Positions 42,550-51,545 of a DNA stretch of 64,000 bases are shown one piece after another; the first letter of the stretch is position 1, and every line of letters begins with the position of its first letter. A model generated the notes under the pieces. That model was given only the letters and a program-made list of their open reading frames with translations, did not search any database and was not told the DNA's origin. A program made the position numbers and the translations under genes. This DNA is from Herbiconiux daphne (GTDB taxonomy: Bacteria; Actinomycetota; Actinomycetes; Actinomycetales; Microbacteriaceae), in contig NZ_JANLCJ010000004.1 of NCBI RefSeq assembly GCF_024979295.1, positions 186,001 through 250,000 of the forward strand, in the 5' to 3' direction.

Positions 42550-43263
42550 ATGACGGAACCAGCGATCAATGCACGGTGGAAGCAGGTTCGGAATGCCCGC
42601 GCATCCGAAGACGTGGTCAACCAGATCAAAGAAGCCTTCTTCGACGGCATGAGTTCGGGCGACTGGGTGGGCACCGAGGCCGATCTGGCGACCCGCTTCG
42701 GGGTCAGCCGCATCACCATCCGCGACGCCATCCGCACCCTGGAGGTGCAGGGCGTGGTGGAGGTCAAGGTGGGGTCCGGTGGCGGCCTGCGGATCGCCGA
42801 GGCCGACCCCGATCGCTTCGCCGATGCCCTCTCGGTGCAATTGCATCTGCTCGGCATCACCTGGCAGGAGGTCGTGGAGGCCATGCAGACCGTGGAGCCG
42901 TTGACGGCCCGGCTCGCGGCGCAGCGTGCCGATCCCGACGACCTCGAACGCCTGCGCGCCGCACTGGCCGCTGCGGGCGATCGCGTCGACGATCCGCACT
43001 CGTTCACCGAGAGGTCGCTCGACTTCCATCTGCTGGTGGCCGAGGCATCGCACAACCGCGCGCTGCGCGCCTCGGTGCGCGCCCTTCGCTCGGTGCAGTC
43101 GCTCAAGTTCGAGCCGAACACCTCAGAGGCCCGCGCCCGCGACGTGAGCGAGTCGCATCAGAAGATCTTCGACGCGATCGCCGCCGGCGACCCCGACCAG
43201 GCGGCGGCCGCCATGAGCGAGCACCTCGAGCACATGTCGGTGGACCCCTCGCAGCATCACTGA
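42550..43263 (+). CDS. GntR-family (FadR/FCD subfamily) transcriptional regulator
   Basis: 237 residues from ATG at 42550, seven bases after GAGAGG; the frame is open 18 codons further. The winged HTH reads DVVNQIKEAFFDG, EADLATRFGVSRITIRDAI and LEVQGVVEVKVGSGGGL. The C-terminal FCD domain has conserved residues spread over SFTERSLDFHLLVAEASHN and ends with HLEHM. FCD regulators bind carboxylic acids through a metal and His residues. It overlaps the convergent dehydrogenase gene by 7 bases. It is central to the cluster and likely governs several divergent promoters (see the elements at 42464 and 52695). Confidence 0.93.
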   Translation: MTEPAINARWKQVRNARASEDVVNQIKEAFFDGMSSGDWVGTEADLATRFGVSRITIRDAIRTLEVQGVVEVKVGSGGGLRIAEADPDRFADALSVQLHLLGITWQEVVEAMQTVEPLTARLAAQRADPDDLERLRAALAAAGDRVDDPHSFTERSLDFHLLVAEASHNRALRASVRALRSVQSLKFEPNTSEARARDVSESHQKIFDAIAAGDPDQAAAAMSEHLEHMSVDPSQHH

Positions 43264-46238
43264 CGCCGCGGCAGTCTCTCTGCCAGCAGCTCGGCGAGCG
43301 CCACGCCCTTGACTCCGGCCAGCTGGTCGGCCTGCGTGCGGCAGGAGAAGCCGTCGGCGAGGTACACCGTGCCGGGAGCAGCCGCGCGCAGAGCCGGCAG
43401 CAGCGCGTTCTCGGCCACCGCCACCGACACCTCGTAGTGGCCCTTCTGCATGCCGAAGTTGCCGGCCAGCCCGCAGCATCCGGCCAGCGTCTCGATGGTC
43501 GCCCCGGCATCGCGCAACAGCCGTTCGTCGGCCCCGAAACCCATGACCGCGTGCTGGTGGCAGTGCGGTTGCACCACCGCGGTCACATCGGAGAGGTCGG
43601 GCATCCGCCAGCCGTCGCCGAGGCCGGGCGCCGTGTCGACCGAGGTGAGCAGCTCGGCGAGCGTGCGCGTCGCCCGCGAGACGGCGAGCGCCCGCGGGTC
43701 GTCGGGGAAGAGGTCGACCAGATCACTGCGGAGCACTGCCGTGCAGGAGGGCTCCAGCCCGACGATCGGGATGCCGTTGACCGCATACGGGCCGAGCACC
43801 GTGAGCAGGTGCTCCAACCGGCGCCGGGCTCCGTCGAGCTGACCGGTGCTGATCCAGGTCAGGCCGCAGCACGCCTGCTCGCGGGGCACCACCACGTCGT
43901 AGCCCGCGGCATCCAGCACCTCCAACGCCGCCTGCGGCACCGTGGGCGAGATGGAGTCGCTGAACGAATCGGTCCAGAGCACGACGCGCGGCCGCTCGCG
44001 CACGACGGCCCGTGAGCCGGCCTGCCGCGATCCGCTCGCCGGCGATCCAGCCGAGGCACGGGCACGCCGCTCACTCCGTCGCCACCACACCCGGAACGGG
44101 GTCTCGGCGAACTTCGGCATCGTGCGCCGGGTGTCCATGCCTCCCGCCCAGAGAGTGAGTTTGGCGATCGGGCGCACCGCGAGAGCGGCGTTCACGAGCT
44201 TCGGCGCCACGCCCACCAGGCGGGCCCAGCGCGGCAGCCAGCCGAGCGCGTAGTGGTCGATCGGGCGCAGACGGCCGCGGTAGGTGCGGTAGAGCACCTC
44301 CGACTTGTACTGCGCCATGTCGACGCCCGCTGGGCAGTCACTGGAACAGGCCTTGCACGAGAGGCAGAGGTCGAGCGACTCGAGCACCTCGGGAGCCCGC
44401 AGACCGCCGACGAGGGTGCCGTTGACCGCCTCCTGCAGCACCCGTGAGCGCCCTCGGGTGACATCCTTCTCGTCTTTGGTCGCCTGATACGAGGGACACA
44501 TGAATCCACCGGCCGCACTGCTGTCGGAGCGGCACTTGCCGACGCCGACGCAGCGGTGCACGGCTTCGGTGAGGTCGCCGTGATCGTGCCCGAACGAGAA
44601 TCCGGTGTAGCCCGCACGGCGGCTGATCAGGCTCGCGTGCCGGTCGCCCCCCACGGCGGAGAGAACCGGATGCGCCTGTGGGCGGCGAACATCGACGTCG
44701 AGGGAGGCCGGTCGCACGATCACGCCCGGGTTCATCAGATCGAGCGGGTCGAACAGGGCCTTGAACCGAGCCATCAACGCGATGGCCTCGGGGCTGTACA
44801 TCACGGGCAGCAGTTCCGACCGAGCGCGACCGTCGCCGTGTTCGCCCGACATCGAGCCGCCGTAGCGGGCCACCAAGGCCGCCGCCTCGGTCATGAAAGC
44901 GCGCAGTACGGCGGTCGACTCCGTCATCGGCAGGTCGATCCTGAGGTGCACGCATCCGTCGCCGAAGTGTCCGTAGGCCAATCCGTCGACACCGAATCGC
45001 GCCATCTGCGCGTCGAGGTCGCGCAGGTAGGCGCCGAGTCTCTCGGGCGGCACCGCGGAGTCCTCCCAGCCCGGCCAGGCCTGCTCGCCCGAAGGAGTGC
45101 GGCCGGCGAGCCCCGCGCCATCGGCCCGGATGCGCCACATCTTGGTCGCCTCGGGCCCGGCGGGCAGAATCATCGACGCATCGCTCTGCGAGGCCGCGAC
45201 GATGGCCTGAGCGGTGACGAGCGCCTCGTCGGCCGTGGCACCGCCCACCTCGATCATCAGCCATCCCGCGCCGGCCGGCAGGGGCGGCACCGCGTCGGCA
45301 CCCTGCGCCCGGCGCACCACGTCGACGAGTCGGGCATCCATCCCCTCGACCGCGAGCGGCTTGAGATCCAGCAGACCGGGCACGTCGTCGGCCGCGGAGG
45401 GCATGTCGGGGTAGCCGAGGATCACGAGGGTCGGCTCGGAAGGCACCGGCACCAGGCGCACCGTGGCTTCGAGCACCGTGACCAGGGTTCCCTCGGTGCC
45501 GACCAGGGCCTTGGCGAGATCGGAACCGTTCTCGGGCAGCAGGTGCTCGAGGCTGTAGCCCGAGACCTGCCGGCTGAACCGCCCGAACTCGGTGCGGATG
45601 ATGGCCAGGTTGTCGCGCACCAGCTCGGCCAGACCCGGCACCGCGGCGAAGGCCGGGTCACCTCGCCCCGCCGAGAAGCGCCGGCCGCTGCCGTCGACCA
45701 CCTCGAGCTCGACCACGTTGTCGGCCGTGCGGCCGTAGGCGACGGCGTGCGGACCGCAGGCGTTGTTGCCGATCATGCCACCGAGGGTGGCTCGGTTCTG
45801 GGTGGATGGATCGGGCCCGAACCGCAGACCGAGGGGCGCAGCCGCCTTCTGGAGGTCGCTCATGATGACGCCCGGCTCGATGCGGGCCGTGCGTGCTTCG
45901 CCGTCGACGTCGAGGATGCGGTTCACATGGCGCGAGAAGTCGATCACGACGCCTGGGCCGACGGCGTTGCCGGCCACCGAGGTTCCTCCGCCGCGCGCGG
46001 TGACGGGGGCCTGACTCCGCCGCGCCGCACCGAGTGCGCGCACCACGTCGCCGACATCGGTCGGGAACACCACGAGCTCGGGAACCACGCGGTAGTTGGA
46101 TGCGTCGCTGGAGTACTCCGCGCGGCGCCGGGTGGAGCCGTCGACGACGCCCTCCACCACCTCGCGCAGACGCTGTTCGAGCAGCTCGGCCGCCGCGCGG
46201 GGAACCGTCGTCTCGGGAGCCGTCTGCGGCGCCGTCAC
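43257..46238 (-). CDS. Fused FAD-linked oxidase/Fe-S protein (GlcD-GlcF/D-lactate dehydrogenase-like)
   Basis: 993 residues. The N-terminal FAD_binding_4 domain has VTARGGGTSVAGNAVGPGV and a FAD-oxidase C-terminal region with GEHGDGRARSELLPVMYSPE. From about residue 550 two ferredoxin-like cluster motifs follow (CVGVGKC with FMCPSY, and CLSCKACSSDCPAGVDM), then two CCG-type domains with REQACCGLTW and LAGCCGLAGNFG. This is the single-chain form of glycolate/D-lactate dehydrogenase that passes electrons from a 2-hydroxy acid to the quinone pool. The GTG start shares one base with the alcohol dehydrogenase stop, so the two are co-translated. Confidence 0.9.
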   Translation of the reverse strand: MTAPQTAPETTVPRAAAELLEQRLREVVEGVVDGSTRRRAEYSSDASNYRVVPELVVFPTDVGDVVRALGAARRSQAPVTARGGGTSVAGNAVGPGVVIDFSRHVNRILDVDGEARTARIEPGVIMSDLQKAAAPLGLRFGPDPSTQNRATLGGMIGNNACGPHAVAYGRTADNVVELEVVDGSGRRFSAGRGDPAFAAVPGLAELVRDNLAIIRTEFGRFSRQVSGYSLEHLLPENGSDLAKALVGTEGTLVTVLEATVRLVPVPSEPTLVILGYPDMPSAADDVPGLLDLKPLAVEGMDARLVDVVRRAQGADAVPPLPAGAGWLMIEVGGATADEALVTAQAIVAASQSDASMILPAGPEATKMWRIRADGAGLAGRTPSGEQAWPGWEDSAVPPERLGAYLRDLDAQMARFGVDGLAYGHFGDGCVHLRIDLPMTESTAVLRAFMTEAAALVARYGGSMSGEHGDGRARSELLPVMYSPEAIALMARFKALFDPLDLMNPGVIVRPASLDVDVRRPQAHPVLSAVGGDRHASLISRRAGYTGFSFGHDHGDLTEAVHRCVGVGKCRSDSSAAGGFMCPSYQATKDEKDVTRGRSRVLQEAVNGTLVGGLRAPEVLESLDLCLSCKACSSDCPAGVDMAQYKSEVLYRTYRGRLRPIDHYALGWLPRWARLVGVAPKLVNAALAVRPIAKLTLWAGGMDTRRTMPKFAETPFRVWWRRSERRARASAGSPASGSRQAGSRAVVRERPRVVLWTDSFSDSISPTVPQAALEVLDAAGYDVVVPREQACCGLTWISTGQLDGARRRLEHLLTVLGPYAVNGIPIVGLEPSCTAVLRSDLVDLFPDDPRALAVSRATRTLAELLTSVDTAPGLGDGWRMPDLSDVTAVVQPHCHQHAVMGFGADERLLRDAGATIETLAGCCGLAGNFGMQKGHYEVSVAVAENALLPALRAAAPGTVYLADGFSCRTQADQLAGVKGVALAELLAERLPRRQ

Positions 46239-47209
46239 TAGCCCACCATGTCGAGTGCGATCTTGTACTGCCCGGGTCGCGGCTCGATCGCGGCCTCGAA
46301 GGCCTCCTGCACCCGGTCGACCGGGAACACGTGACTGACGTACTCACGCCGCAGGGCGTCATGCGCCAGCAGGTAGTCGTTCGCCACCAGCAGCAGCCGG
46401 CGCCGGTCGAGCGTGGCGCCCGAGAGAAGCACGAGGTTCTTGCGGAACATCGCGCGCATGCTGATCGGATAGATCGGGTCGTCGGGTACCCCGAAGTAGT
46501 AGACCTGACCGCCGAACGCCACCGCGGCGAGCGAATCCTCCAGCGTTCCGATCTGGTGCCCCACTGCTTCCACGACGATCTCGGGACGCTCGGCGTCGGT
46601 GACGGCACCGGCCCAGCGGTCGGCCGTGGTGGTGACGGTGTTCGTGACGCCGAACGTCTCCGCCGCCTCGCTGCGGTCGATGCGGTCGACACCGGTGACC
46701 ACGGCGCCGGCCTGGTTGAGCACATGGCTGAACAAGAGGCCGATCGGACCCTGGCCCAGCACTGTCACCGCGACTCCGGGGTGCAGGTCGAGTCGCTCCA
46801 CGGCCCCGAGCACGCAGGCCAGAGGCTGGATCGTGATGGCTTCGGCCGGGGTCAGCGACGGGTCGTAGGGTGCCAGACCGCTGCCGTGACTGATGACGAG
46901 CTCGGAGATGCCGTCGAACCGGGAGGCCCACCCCACTACTCGATCCCCTACCGACAACGCGGAATCACGCGAGAACACGACTTCGCCGACGATCTCGTGC
47001 AACGGCACACCCGCCACGTTGCTCGCCCATCCGCCGGCGTCATCCGGATGGTGGTGCGCTCGACCCCGGAAGGTGGGCAGGTCGCTGCCGCATACCCCAC
47101 CGACGAGTGCGCGGAGCAGCACCTCTCCCTCGCGGACATCCGCTTCGGTGTAGGTCGACGCCTCGGTGCTTTCGAATCGGCCCGGGGCGACGAGCGTGTG
47201 AGCCCACAT
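46238..47209 (-). CDS. Zinc-type alcohol dehydrogenase family protein
   Basis: 323 residues from ATG at 47209, which follows AAGGAGAG; ten further codons are open upstream without a ribosome site. GGVCGSDLPTFRG holds the catalytic Cys, and the cofactor motif is VTVLGQGPIGLLFSHVL. The usual GHE second zinc ligand is replaced by a VPLHEIVGEVVF segment, and there is no structural-zinc cysteine loop. First gene of a two-gene operon with the fused FAD/Fe-S dehydrogenase; a hydroxy compound could be handled by both. It is divergent from the ThDP gene at 47328. Confidence 0.85.
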   Translation of the reverse strand: MWAHTLVAPGRFESTEASTYTEADVREGEVLLRALVGGVCGSDLPTFRGRAHHHPDDAGGWASNVAGVPLHEIVGEVVFSRDSALSVGDRVVGWASRFDGISELVISHGSGLAPYDPSLTPAEAITIQPLACVLGAVERLDLHPGVAVTVLGQGPIGLLFSHVLNQAGAVVTGVDRIDRSEAAETFGVTNTVTTTADRWAGAVTDAERPEIVVEAVGHQIGTLEDSLAAVAFGGQVYYFGVPDDPIYPISMRAMFRKNLVLLSGATLDRRRLLLVANDYLLAHDALRREYVSHVFPVDRVQEAFEAAIEPRPGQYKIALDMVG

Positions 47210-47266
47210 GCGATCTCTCCTTCTGCGGCAGAAATGCACGACAACGGCGTCGCGGACTAACTACCT

Positions 47267-47281
47267 GAATATATGATGTTT
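47267..47281. promoter_or_regulatory. AAT-A-TATGAT element in the ADH/ThDP divergent promoter
   Basis: GAATATATGATGTTT, with TATGAT (47272-47277) lying about 50 bases before the plus-strand start at 47328. It matches the elements at 41121 and 58791. It may be the -10 box of the ThDP gene; no good -35 is seen at the expected place, which suggests activator dependence or a regulator site. Confidence 0.4.
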
Positions 47282-47327
47282 AACACGCGCCCCGAAGTCA
47301 AGGGGGTCGGAAGCAAGGGAGCTGCGG

Positions 47328-48980
47328 ATGAAGGTCGCCGATGTCGTCGCCGAGATCCTGAGACGGGAAGGGGTGGAACACCTCTTCGCCTACCCGCTCA
47401 ACCCGTTGATCGAGGCCGCCGCGCGAGCCGACATCCGGCCGATCATCGTTCGTCAAGAACGCATCGCCGGGCACATGGCCGACGCCGCCGCCCGGCTCTC
47501 CTCCGGTGACGACGTTGGCGTGTTCTGCATGCAGTCCGGCCCCGGCGTCGAGAACGCCTTCGGCGCGGTGGCCCAGGCTTACGCCGAGGGCGTGCCCATG
47601 ATCGTGATGCCGGTCGGGGCTGCGCACAACCGCACCTGGGTGAAGCCGGCCTTCAACGCCGCCCTCAACCTCCAGCACGTCACCAAGTGGGCGGAGCAGG
47701 TGACCTCACCCCACGGGGTGGTGGAGGCGATGCGGCGCGCGTTCACGCAAGCGCGCAACGGCCGGCCGGGCCCGGTGCTGGTCGAGATCCTGCGCGAGGT
47801 CTGGGGCGCCGAGCTCGACGGCGAACTCGACTACGAGCCCACCCGGAGGGTGCTCTCGGCACCCGAACCGCACGCCGTCGACGAGGCGGCGGACGCCCTG
47901 ATCGCGGCCTCGCACCCCCTGATCTACGCCGGCCAGGGCGTGCACTACTCGCGCGCCTGGGCCGAGCTGCGCGAGCTCGCCGAACTGCTCGAGGCGCCGG
48001 TCACCACGAGCCTCAACGGAAAGAGCTCCTTTCCCGAGAACCATCCGCTGTCGCTGGGCTCCGGCGGGCTCGCGATGCCGGGCCCGGTGTTCCGCCACGT
48101 TCAGGATGCCGACCTGGTGTTCGGGATCGGGGCCAGCTTCAGCGACACGGCTTTCGGCATCCGCTTCCCCACCCGCGGGAAGGTCTTCGTGCAGAGCACG
48201 GTCGACCCCACCGACTTCAACAAGAACATCGCTACGCGGCACCTGCTGCTCGGCGACGCCCGGCTCACCCTGCGCGCCCTGATCGAGGCCGTCGGCCGGC
48301 GGCTGGGCGGCGCGCCACGCGGGCGCCTCGACGCGGTGGTGGCGCGGATCGACGCACAGCGCGCCGAGTGGCTCACGGAATGGACTCCCCTGCTCGACAG
48401 CGAGGACTCCCCCCTCGAGCCCTACCGGGTCATCCGCGACCTGATGGCCACCGTCGATGTGGAGAACACGATCATCACCCACGATGCCGGCAGCCCACGC
48501 GACGAACTGGTGCCGTTCTGGCAGAGCATCGCACCCCTCAGCTATCTCGGCTGGGGCAAGTCGACGCAGCTGGGCTACGGCCTCGGGCTCGCCCTCGGGG
48601 CCAAGCTGGCGCAACCGCACAAGCTCTGCATCAACGTCTGGGGCGACGCCGCGATCGGCATGACCGGCATGGACTTCGAGACCGGTGTGCGCGAGGGCAT
48701 CCCCATCCTGTCGATCCTGTTCAACAATTTCTCGATGGCGATGGAGATCCCGGTGATGCCCACCTCGACCGCCAAGTACAACTCCACCGACATCTCCGGC
48801 AACTACGCCGACTTCGCCGTCGCCCTCGGCGGCTACGGCGAGCGCGTCACCACGCCCGAGCAGATCATCCCGGCCATTCTGCGCGGAATCGAGGCCACCG
48901 AGCAGGGGCGGCCGGCGCTGCTGGAGTTCATCACCACGAAGGTGAAGCGGCACTCCACCTTCGACGGCGAATACCGCTAG
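47328..48980 (+). CDS. Thiamine-diphosphate-dependent enzyme (acetolactate synthase-like)
   Basis: 550 residues. The activating Glu lies in VRQERIAGHMADAAARLS, the central domain has HPLIYAGQGVHYSRAWAEL, and the metal-binding diphosphate domain has VWGDAAIGMTGMDFETG ending LFNNFSM. The unusual N-terminal LFAYPLNPLIEAAARADI departs from the common G-V-P/F-G string. The reaction is not clear. ATG follows CAAGGGAG. A single plus-strand gene that converges with tetR: the two stop codons share CTAG at 48977-48980. Confidence 0.88.
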   Translation: MKVADVVAEILRREGVEHLFAYPLNPLIEAAARADIRPIIVRQERIAGHMADAAARLSSGDDVGVFCMQSGPGVENAFGAVAQAYAEGVPMIVMPVGAAHNRTWVKPAFNAALNLQHVTKWAEQVTSPHGVVEAMRRAFTQARNGRPGPVLVEILREVWGAELDGELDYEPTRRVLSAPEPHAVDEAADALIAASHPLIYAGQGVHYSRAWAELRELAELLEAPVTTSLNGKSSFPENHPLSLGSGGLAMPGPVFRHVQDADLVFGIGASFSDTAFGIRFPTRGKVFVQSTVDPTDFNKNIATRHLLLGDARLTLRALIEAVGRRLGGAPRGRLDAVVARIDAQRAEWLTEWTPLLDSEDSPLEPYRVIRDLMATVDVENTIITHDAGSPRDELVPFWQSIAPLSYLGWGKSTQLGYGLGLALGAKLAQPHKLCINVWGDAAIGMTGMDFETGVREGIPILSILFNNFSMAMEIPVMPTSTAKYNSTDISGNYADFAVALGGYGERVTTPEQIIPAILRGIEATEQGRPALLEFITTKVKRHSTFDGEYR

Positions 48981-49507
48981 GGGGTCAGGGCCCGCAGCGC
49001 GCTGTCGACAGCCGACCGGCGGTATTCCGCCAGCGGCACGTCGGCCAGCAGCACGGCGCAGTCCTGCAGCCCGCCGAGTGCCACGATGGCCCGCGTTCGG
49101 TCTGCCGGGCGGGTGCCCACGAGCAGCTCGTCGAGGCCCGATCGTTCGTGCAGCAGCGTGTGGATCACGTCGTGCCGGGCGAGCGCGCTGTGGTCGCGGA
49201 TGAGGCCCTGCAGAATCTGGCGGTGCCGGTGCAGCAGGTCGAGGTAGAGCTCGAGGATGAGACGGGGGCGCTCGGCCCCCGCCTCGGTCGCCTCGCCGAG
49301 GAAGGCTTCCAGGTCGACGATCATCGGCCGGATCAGCTCGTCGATGAGCGCGTCCTTCGACGAGAAGTGGTACTGCACCGCCTGCTTGGTGATGTCGAGC
49401 CGCTCGGCGATGTCGCGGAAGCTGGTCTGCTCGAAACCGCGCTCGGCGATCAACTCGAGCGCCACCTCCCTGATGTCCTCCCGGGTTCTCCCGCTACGCC
49501 GTGGCAT
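48977..49507 (-). CDS. TetR-family transcriptional regulator
   Basis: 176 residues. HTH region: EVALELIAERGFEQTSFRDI, then RLDITKQAVQYHFSSKDALI, a clear TetR pattern. The C-terminal part is short, with a helix LILELYLDLLHRHRQILQGL. The ATG at 49507 has no strong ribosome site and lies 47 bases from the stop of the ThDP gene at 49555 on the same strand, so it is either the last gene of the 52642-to-48977 operon or separately read. It may control that operon. Confidence 0.9.
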   Translation of the reverse strand: MPRRSGRTREDIREVALELIAERGFEQTSFRDIAERLDITKQAVQYHFSSKDALIDELIRPMIVDLEAFLGEATEAGAERPRLILELYLDLLHRHRQILQGLIRDHSALARHDVIHTLLHERSGLDELLVGTRPADRTRAIVALGGLQDCAVLLADVPLAEYRRSAVDSALRALTP

Positions 49508-49554
49508 GGGGGCAGGCTACCGCAGACCTGTCCGCCCGCATCCGCATGCCGCGG

Positions 49555-51162
49555 TCACACCGTGATCGCGGCGGGATCCAGGCGGATGTCCACCAGCAAC
49601 GGCCCGGCGAGCCCCTCGAGCAGCGTCGGCAGCCCGTCGAGGTCGGACAAGGTGCGAACGGTGAGACCCTGGCCGCCGAACGCGCGGGCCAGGTCGGCGA
49701 AATCAGGCCACACCATCGTGGAATAGAGCGGATCGGAGCCGCCCGCGACGAGCTTGTCCCATTCCGCGCCGTAGGCGCCGTCGTCGAAGGTCAGCACCAC
49801 CAGGGGCAGCCGCTCGCGCACCGCCGTCGAGAACTCGGCGAAGTTCATCATCAGCCCCCCGTCGCCCACCACCAGCGCGGTGAGTTCGCCGGAAGCGGCC
49901 ACGGCCGCGCCGATGGCGCCGGCCAGGCCCAAGCCGATCGAGCCGAAGGCGCCCATGCCCACGAAATTGCGAGGCTCCGGCACCGCCAGGAAGGGCAGGG
50001 TGCCCCGGATGTATCGCCCCACATCGGCCACCACGGTGCGCTGCGCGGGCAGCAGCTCGTCGAGCACGATCGAGGCCGAGCGCATGTCGACCGTGTCGAC
50101 GCCCGAGATGTCGCGGAAGTCGTCGTGGGGATCGTGGGCGGCCAGCGCCGCCTGGATGCCTGAGATCCATCCGGTCGATGGCTCGTGCTCGGCATCGGTC
50201 AGCGCCTCGTTCATCGCCTCGGCCACCGCCTTGGCATCGCCCGAGATCGGTTCGTCGACGCCGATGAACCAGCCGAACCGGCCAGGATCGGTGTCGACCT
50301 GGATGATCTTCTTGCCCCGAGTGAGTTCACCGCGGTAGGTGGTGAGCGGGTTGAGGCTCGCACCGAAGGCGATCACGCACGTGGCCTCGCCGATGGCGGA
50401 GGAAGCCACCGAGTGGGCCAGATTGCCGTAGATGCCGATGTTGGAGGGATGCCCGGCGAACAGGTCGCGCGCCCAGAGCGTGGTGGCGAGCGCGCCGCCG
50501 ATACGCTCGGCGAGCTCGATCAGGGCGTCTTTCGCGCCGGCGTCGTAGGCACCACGACCGGCCAACACGACAGGGCGGGGCGTCGAGCTGAGCAGCCCGA
50601 GTGCCTCGTCGAGGCTGTCGGGGTCGGGCACCTGCGGTGAGGCGTGCTGGGGCGGCGAGATCATGCGCTGATCTCCGGCGTCGGCGTCGATCATCCAGAT
50701 CGGCAGGTCGAGCACGATCGGCCGATTCTCTGCCACGGTGCGCTGCAGTGCTCGGTTGAGGTGACGCACCACGTTCTGCGCCTTGGTCACCACCTCGAAC
50801 CCGGCACCGCTGGCCAGCGCGCTCGCCGACAGGTCGAGGCGCTGGAAATGGGTGGGCTCGAGCGGTGTCGACCCGGTGACGACGACCATGCGGCTACCCG
50901 CCCGCACGGCCTCGACCAACGAGGTCATCGAGTTGGTCAGTGCGGGGCCATGCGTGATCGACGCGACGCCGATGCGGCCTGAGCGGCGGTGCCAGGCATC
51001 CGCCATGCCGACCGCGTTGCCCTCGTGCACGGCGGCCACGAATCGGCCACCACGGTCGCGGTAGTCGGCGAGGTAGGAGAGGTTCGCATCGCCCATGAGC
51101 CCGAAGACCACGTCGGCGCCGTGCTGCAGGAGGGCGTCGGCGAAGACCTCGTGCACCTTCAC
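49555..51162 (-). CDS. Thiamine-diphosphate-dependent enzyme
   Basis: 535 residues. VVFGLMGDANLSYLADY opens the pyrimidine domain, the activating Glu is in AVHEGNAVGMADAWHRRSG, and the diphosphate domain has LVVGDGGLMMNFAEFSTA ending in TFDDGAYG. It resembles acetolactate-synthase-like proteins; the reaction is unknown. The GTG start overlaps the MIP18-like stop by 4 bases. The co-translation of amidohydrolase, MIP18-like and ThDP genes is unusual and suggests one pathway unit. Confidence 0.87.
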   Translation of the reverse strand: MKVHEVFADALLQHGADVVFGLMGDANLSYLADYRDRGGRFVAAVHEGNAVGMADAWHRRSGRIGVASITHGPALTNSMTSLVEAVRAGSRMVVVTGSTPLEPTHFQRLDLSASALASGAGFEVVTKAQNVVRHLNRALQRTVAENRPIVLDLPIWMIDADAGDQRMISPPQHASPQVPDPDSLDEALGLLSSTPRPVVLAGRGAYDAGAKDALIELAERIGGALATTLWARDLFAGHPSNIGIYGNLAHSVASSAIGEATCVIAFGASLNPLTTYRGELTRGKKIIQVDTDPGRFGWFIGVDEPISGDAKAVAEAMNEALTDAEHEPSTGWISGIQAALAAHDPHDDFRDISGVDTVDMRSASIVLDELLPAQRTVVADVGRYIRGTLPFLAVPEPRNFVGMGAFGSIGLGLAGAIGAAVAASGELTALVVGDGGLMMNFAEFSTAVRERLPLVVLTFDDGAYGAEWDKLVAGGSDPLYSTMVWPDFADLARAFGGQGLTVRTLSDLDGLPTLLEGLAGPLLVDIRLDPAAITV

Positions 51163-51545
51163 GAAGCGCTCCGGGTGCCCGACGCCACCCGCAGGGGCAG
51201 CATCCGGCGACGCTTCTCCTGCGCCTGGTCGAGCTTCTGCCGCCCCGTGGCGTTCACCCGGTCGACATCCCAGTAGTCGTCGACCACGAGGCTCATCTCG
51301 ACCTTTCGGCCCTCAGCGAGAGGATCGACGGCCTTGGCGATGTCGATCATGATCTGGCCCGCGAAGGCGCAGCTCGGGTCGTCGAGGAAGACCTCGATGT
51401 GCACGGTGTCGTCCGAGACGATGATGTCGCGGTACATGCCCAGGTCGCCGATCGTGGTCATGCTGCCGTTGAACAGTCCGCACGGGTCGACGACCCCGTT
51501 GAGGGCCTCGACCACGGCCTCTTTGAGCGCTGCCTCGTCGGTCAT
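51159..51545 (-). CDS. MIP18/DUF59-family (metal-sulfur cluster assembly factor-like) protein
   Basis: 128 residues. ALKEAVVEALNGVVDPCGLF starts the MIP18/PaaD fold, followed by TIGDLGMYRDIIVSDDTVHI and the conserved-Cys segment FLDDPSCAFAGQIMIDIA. The family (SufT, PaaD, MIP18) helps insert iron or Fe-S clusters into target enzymes. ATG at 51545 has GGAGACGG upstream and overlaps the amidohydrolase stop; its own stop overlaps the ThDP gene. I recall amidohydrolase plus DUF59 pairs near actinobacterial propane monooxygenases, but no diiron monooxygenase is present here. Confidence 0.78.
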   Translation of the reverse strand: MTDEAALKEAVVEALNGVVDPCGLFNGSMTTIGDLGMYRDIIVSDDTVHIEVFLDDPSCAFAGQIMIDIAKAVDPLAEGRKVEMSLVVDDYWDVDRVNATGRQKLDQAQEKRRRMLPLRVASGTRSAS

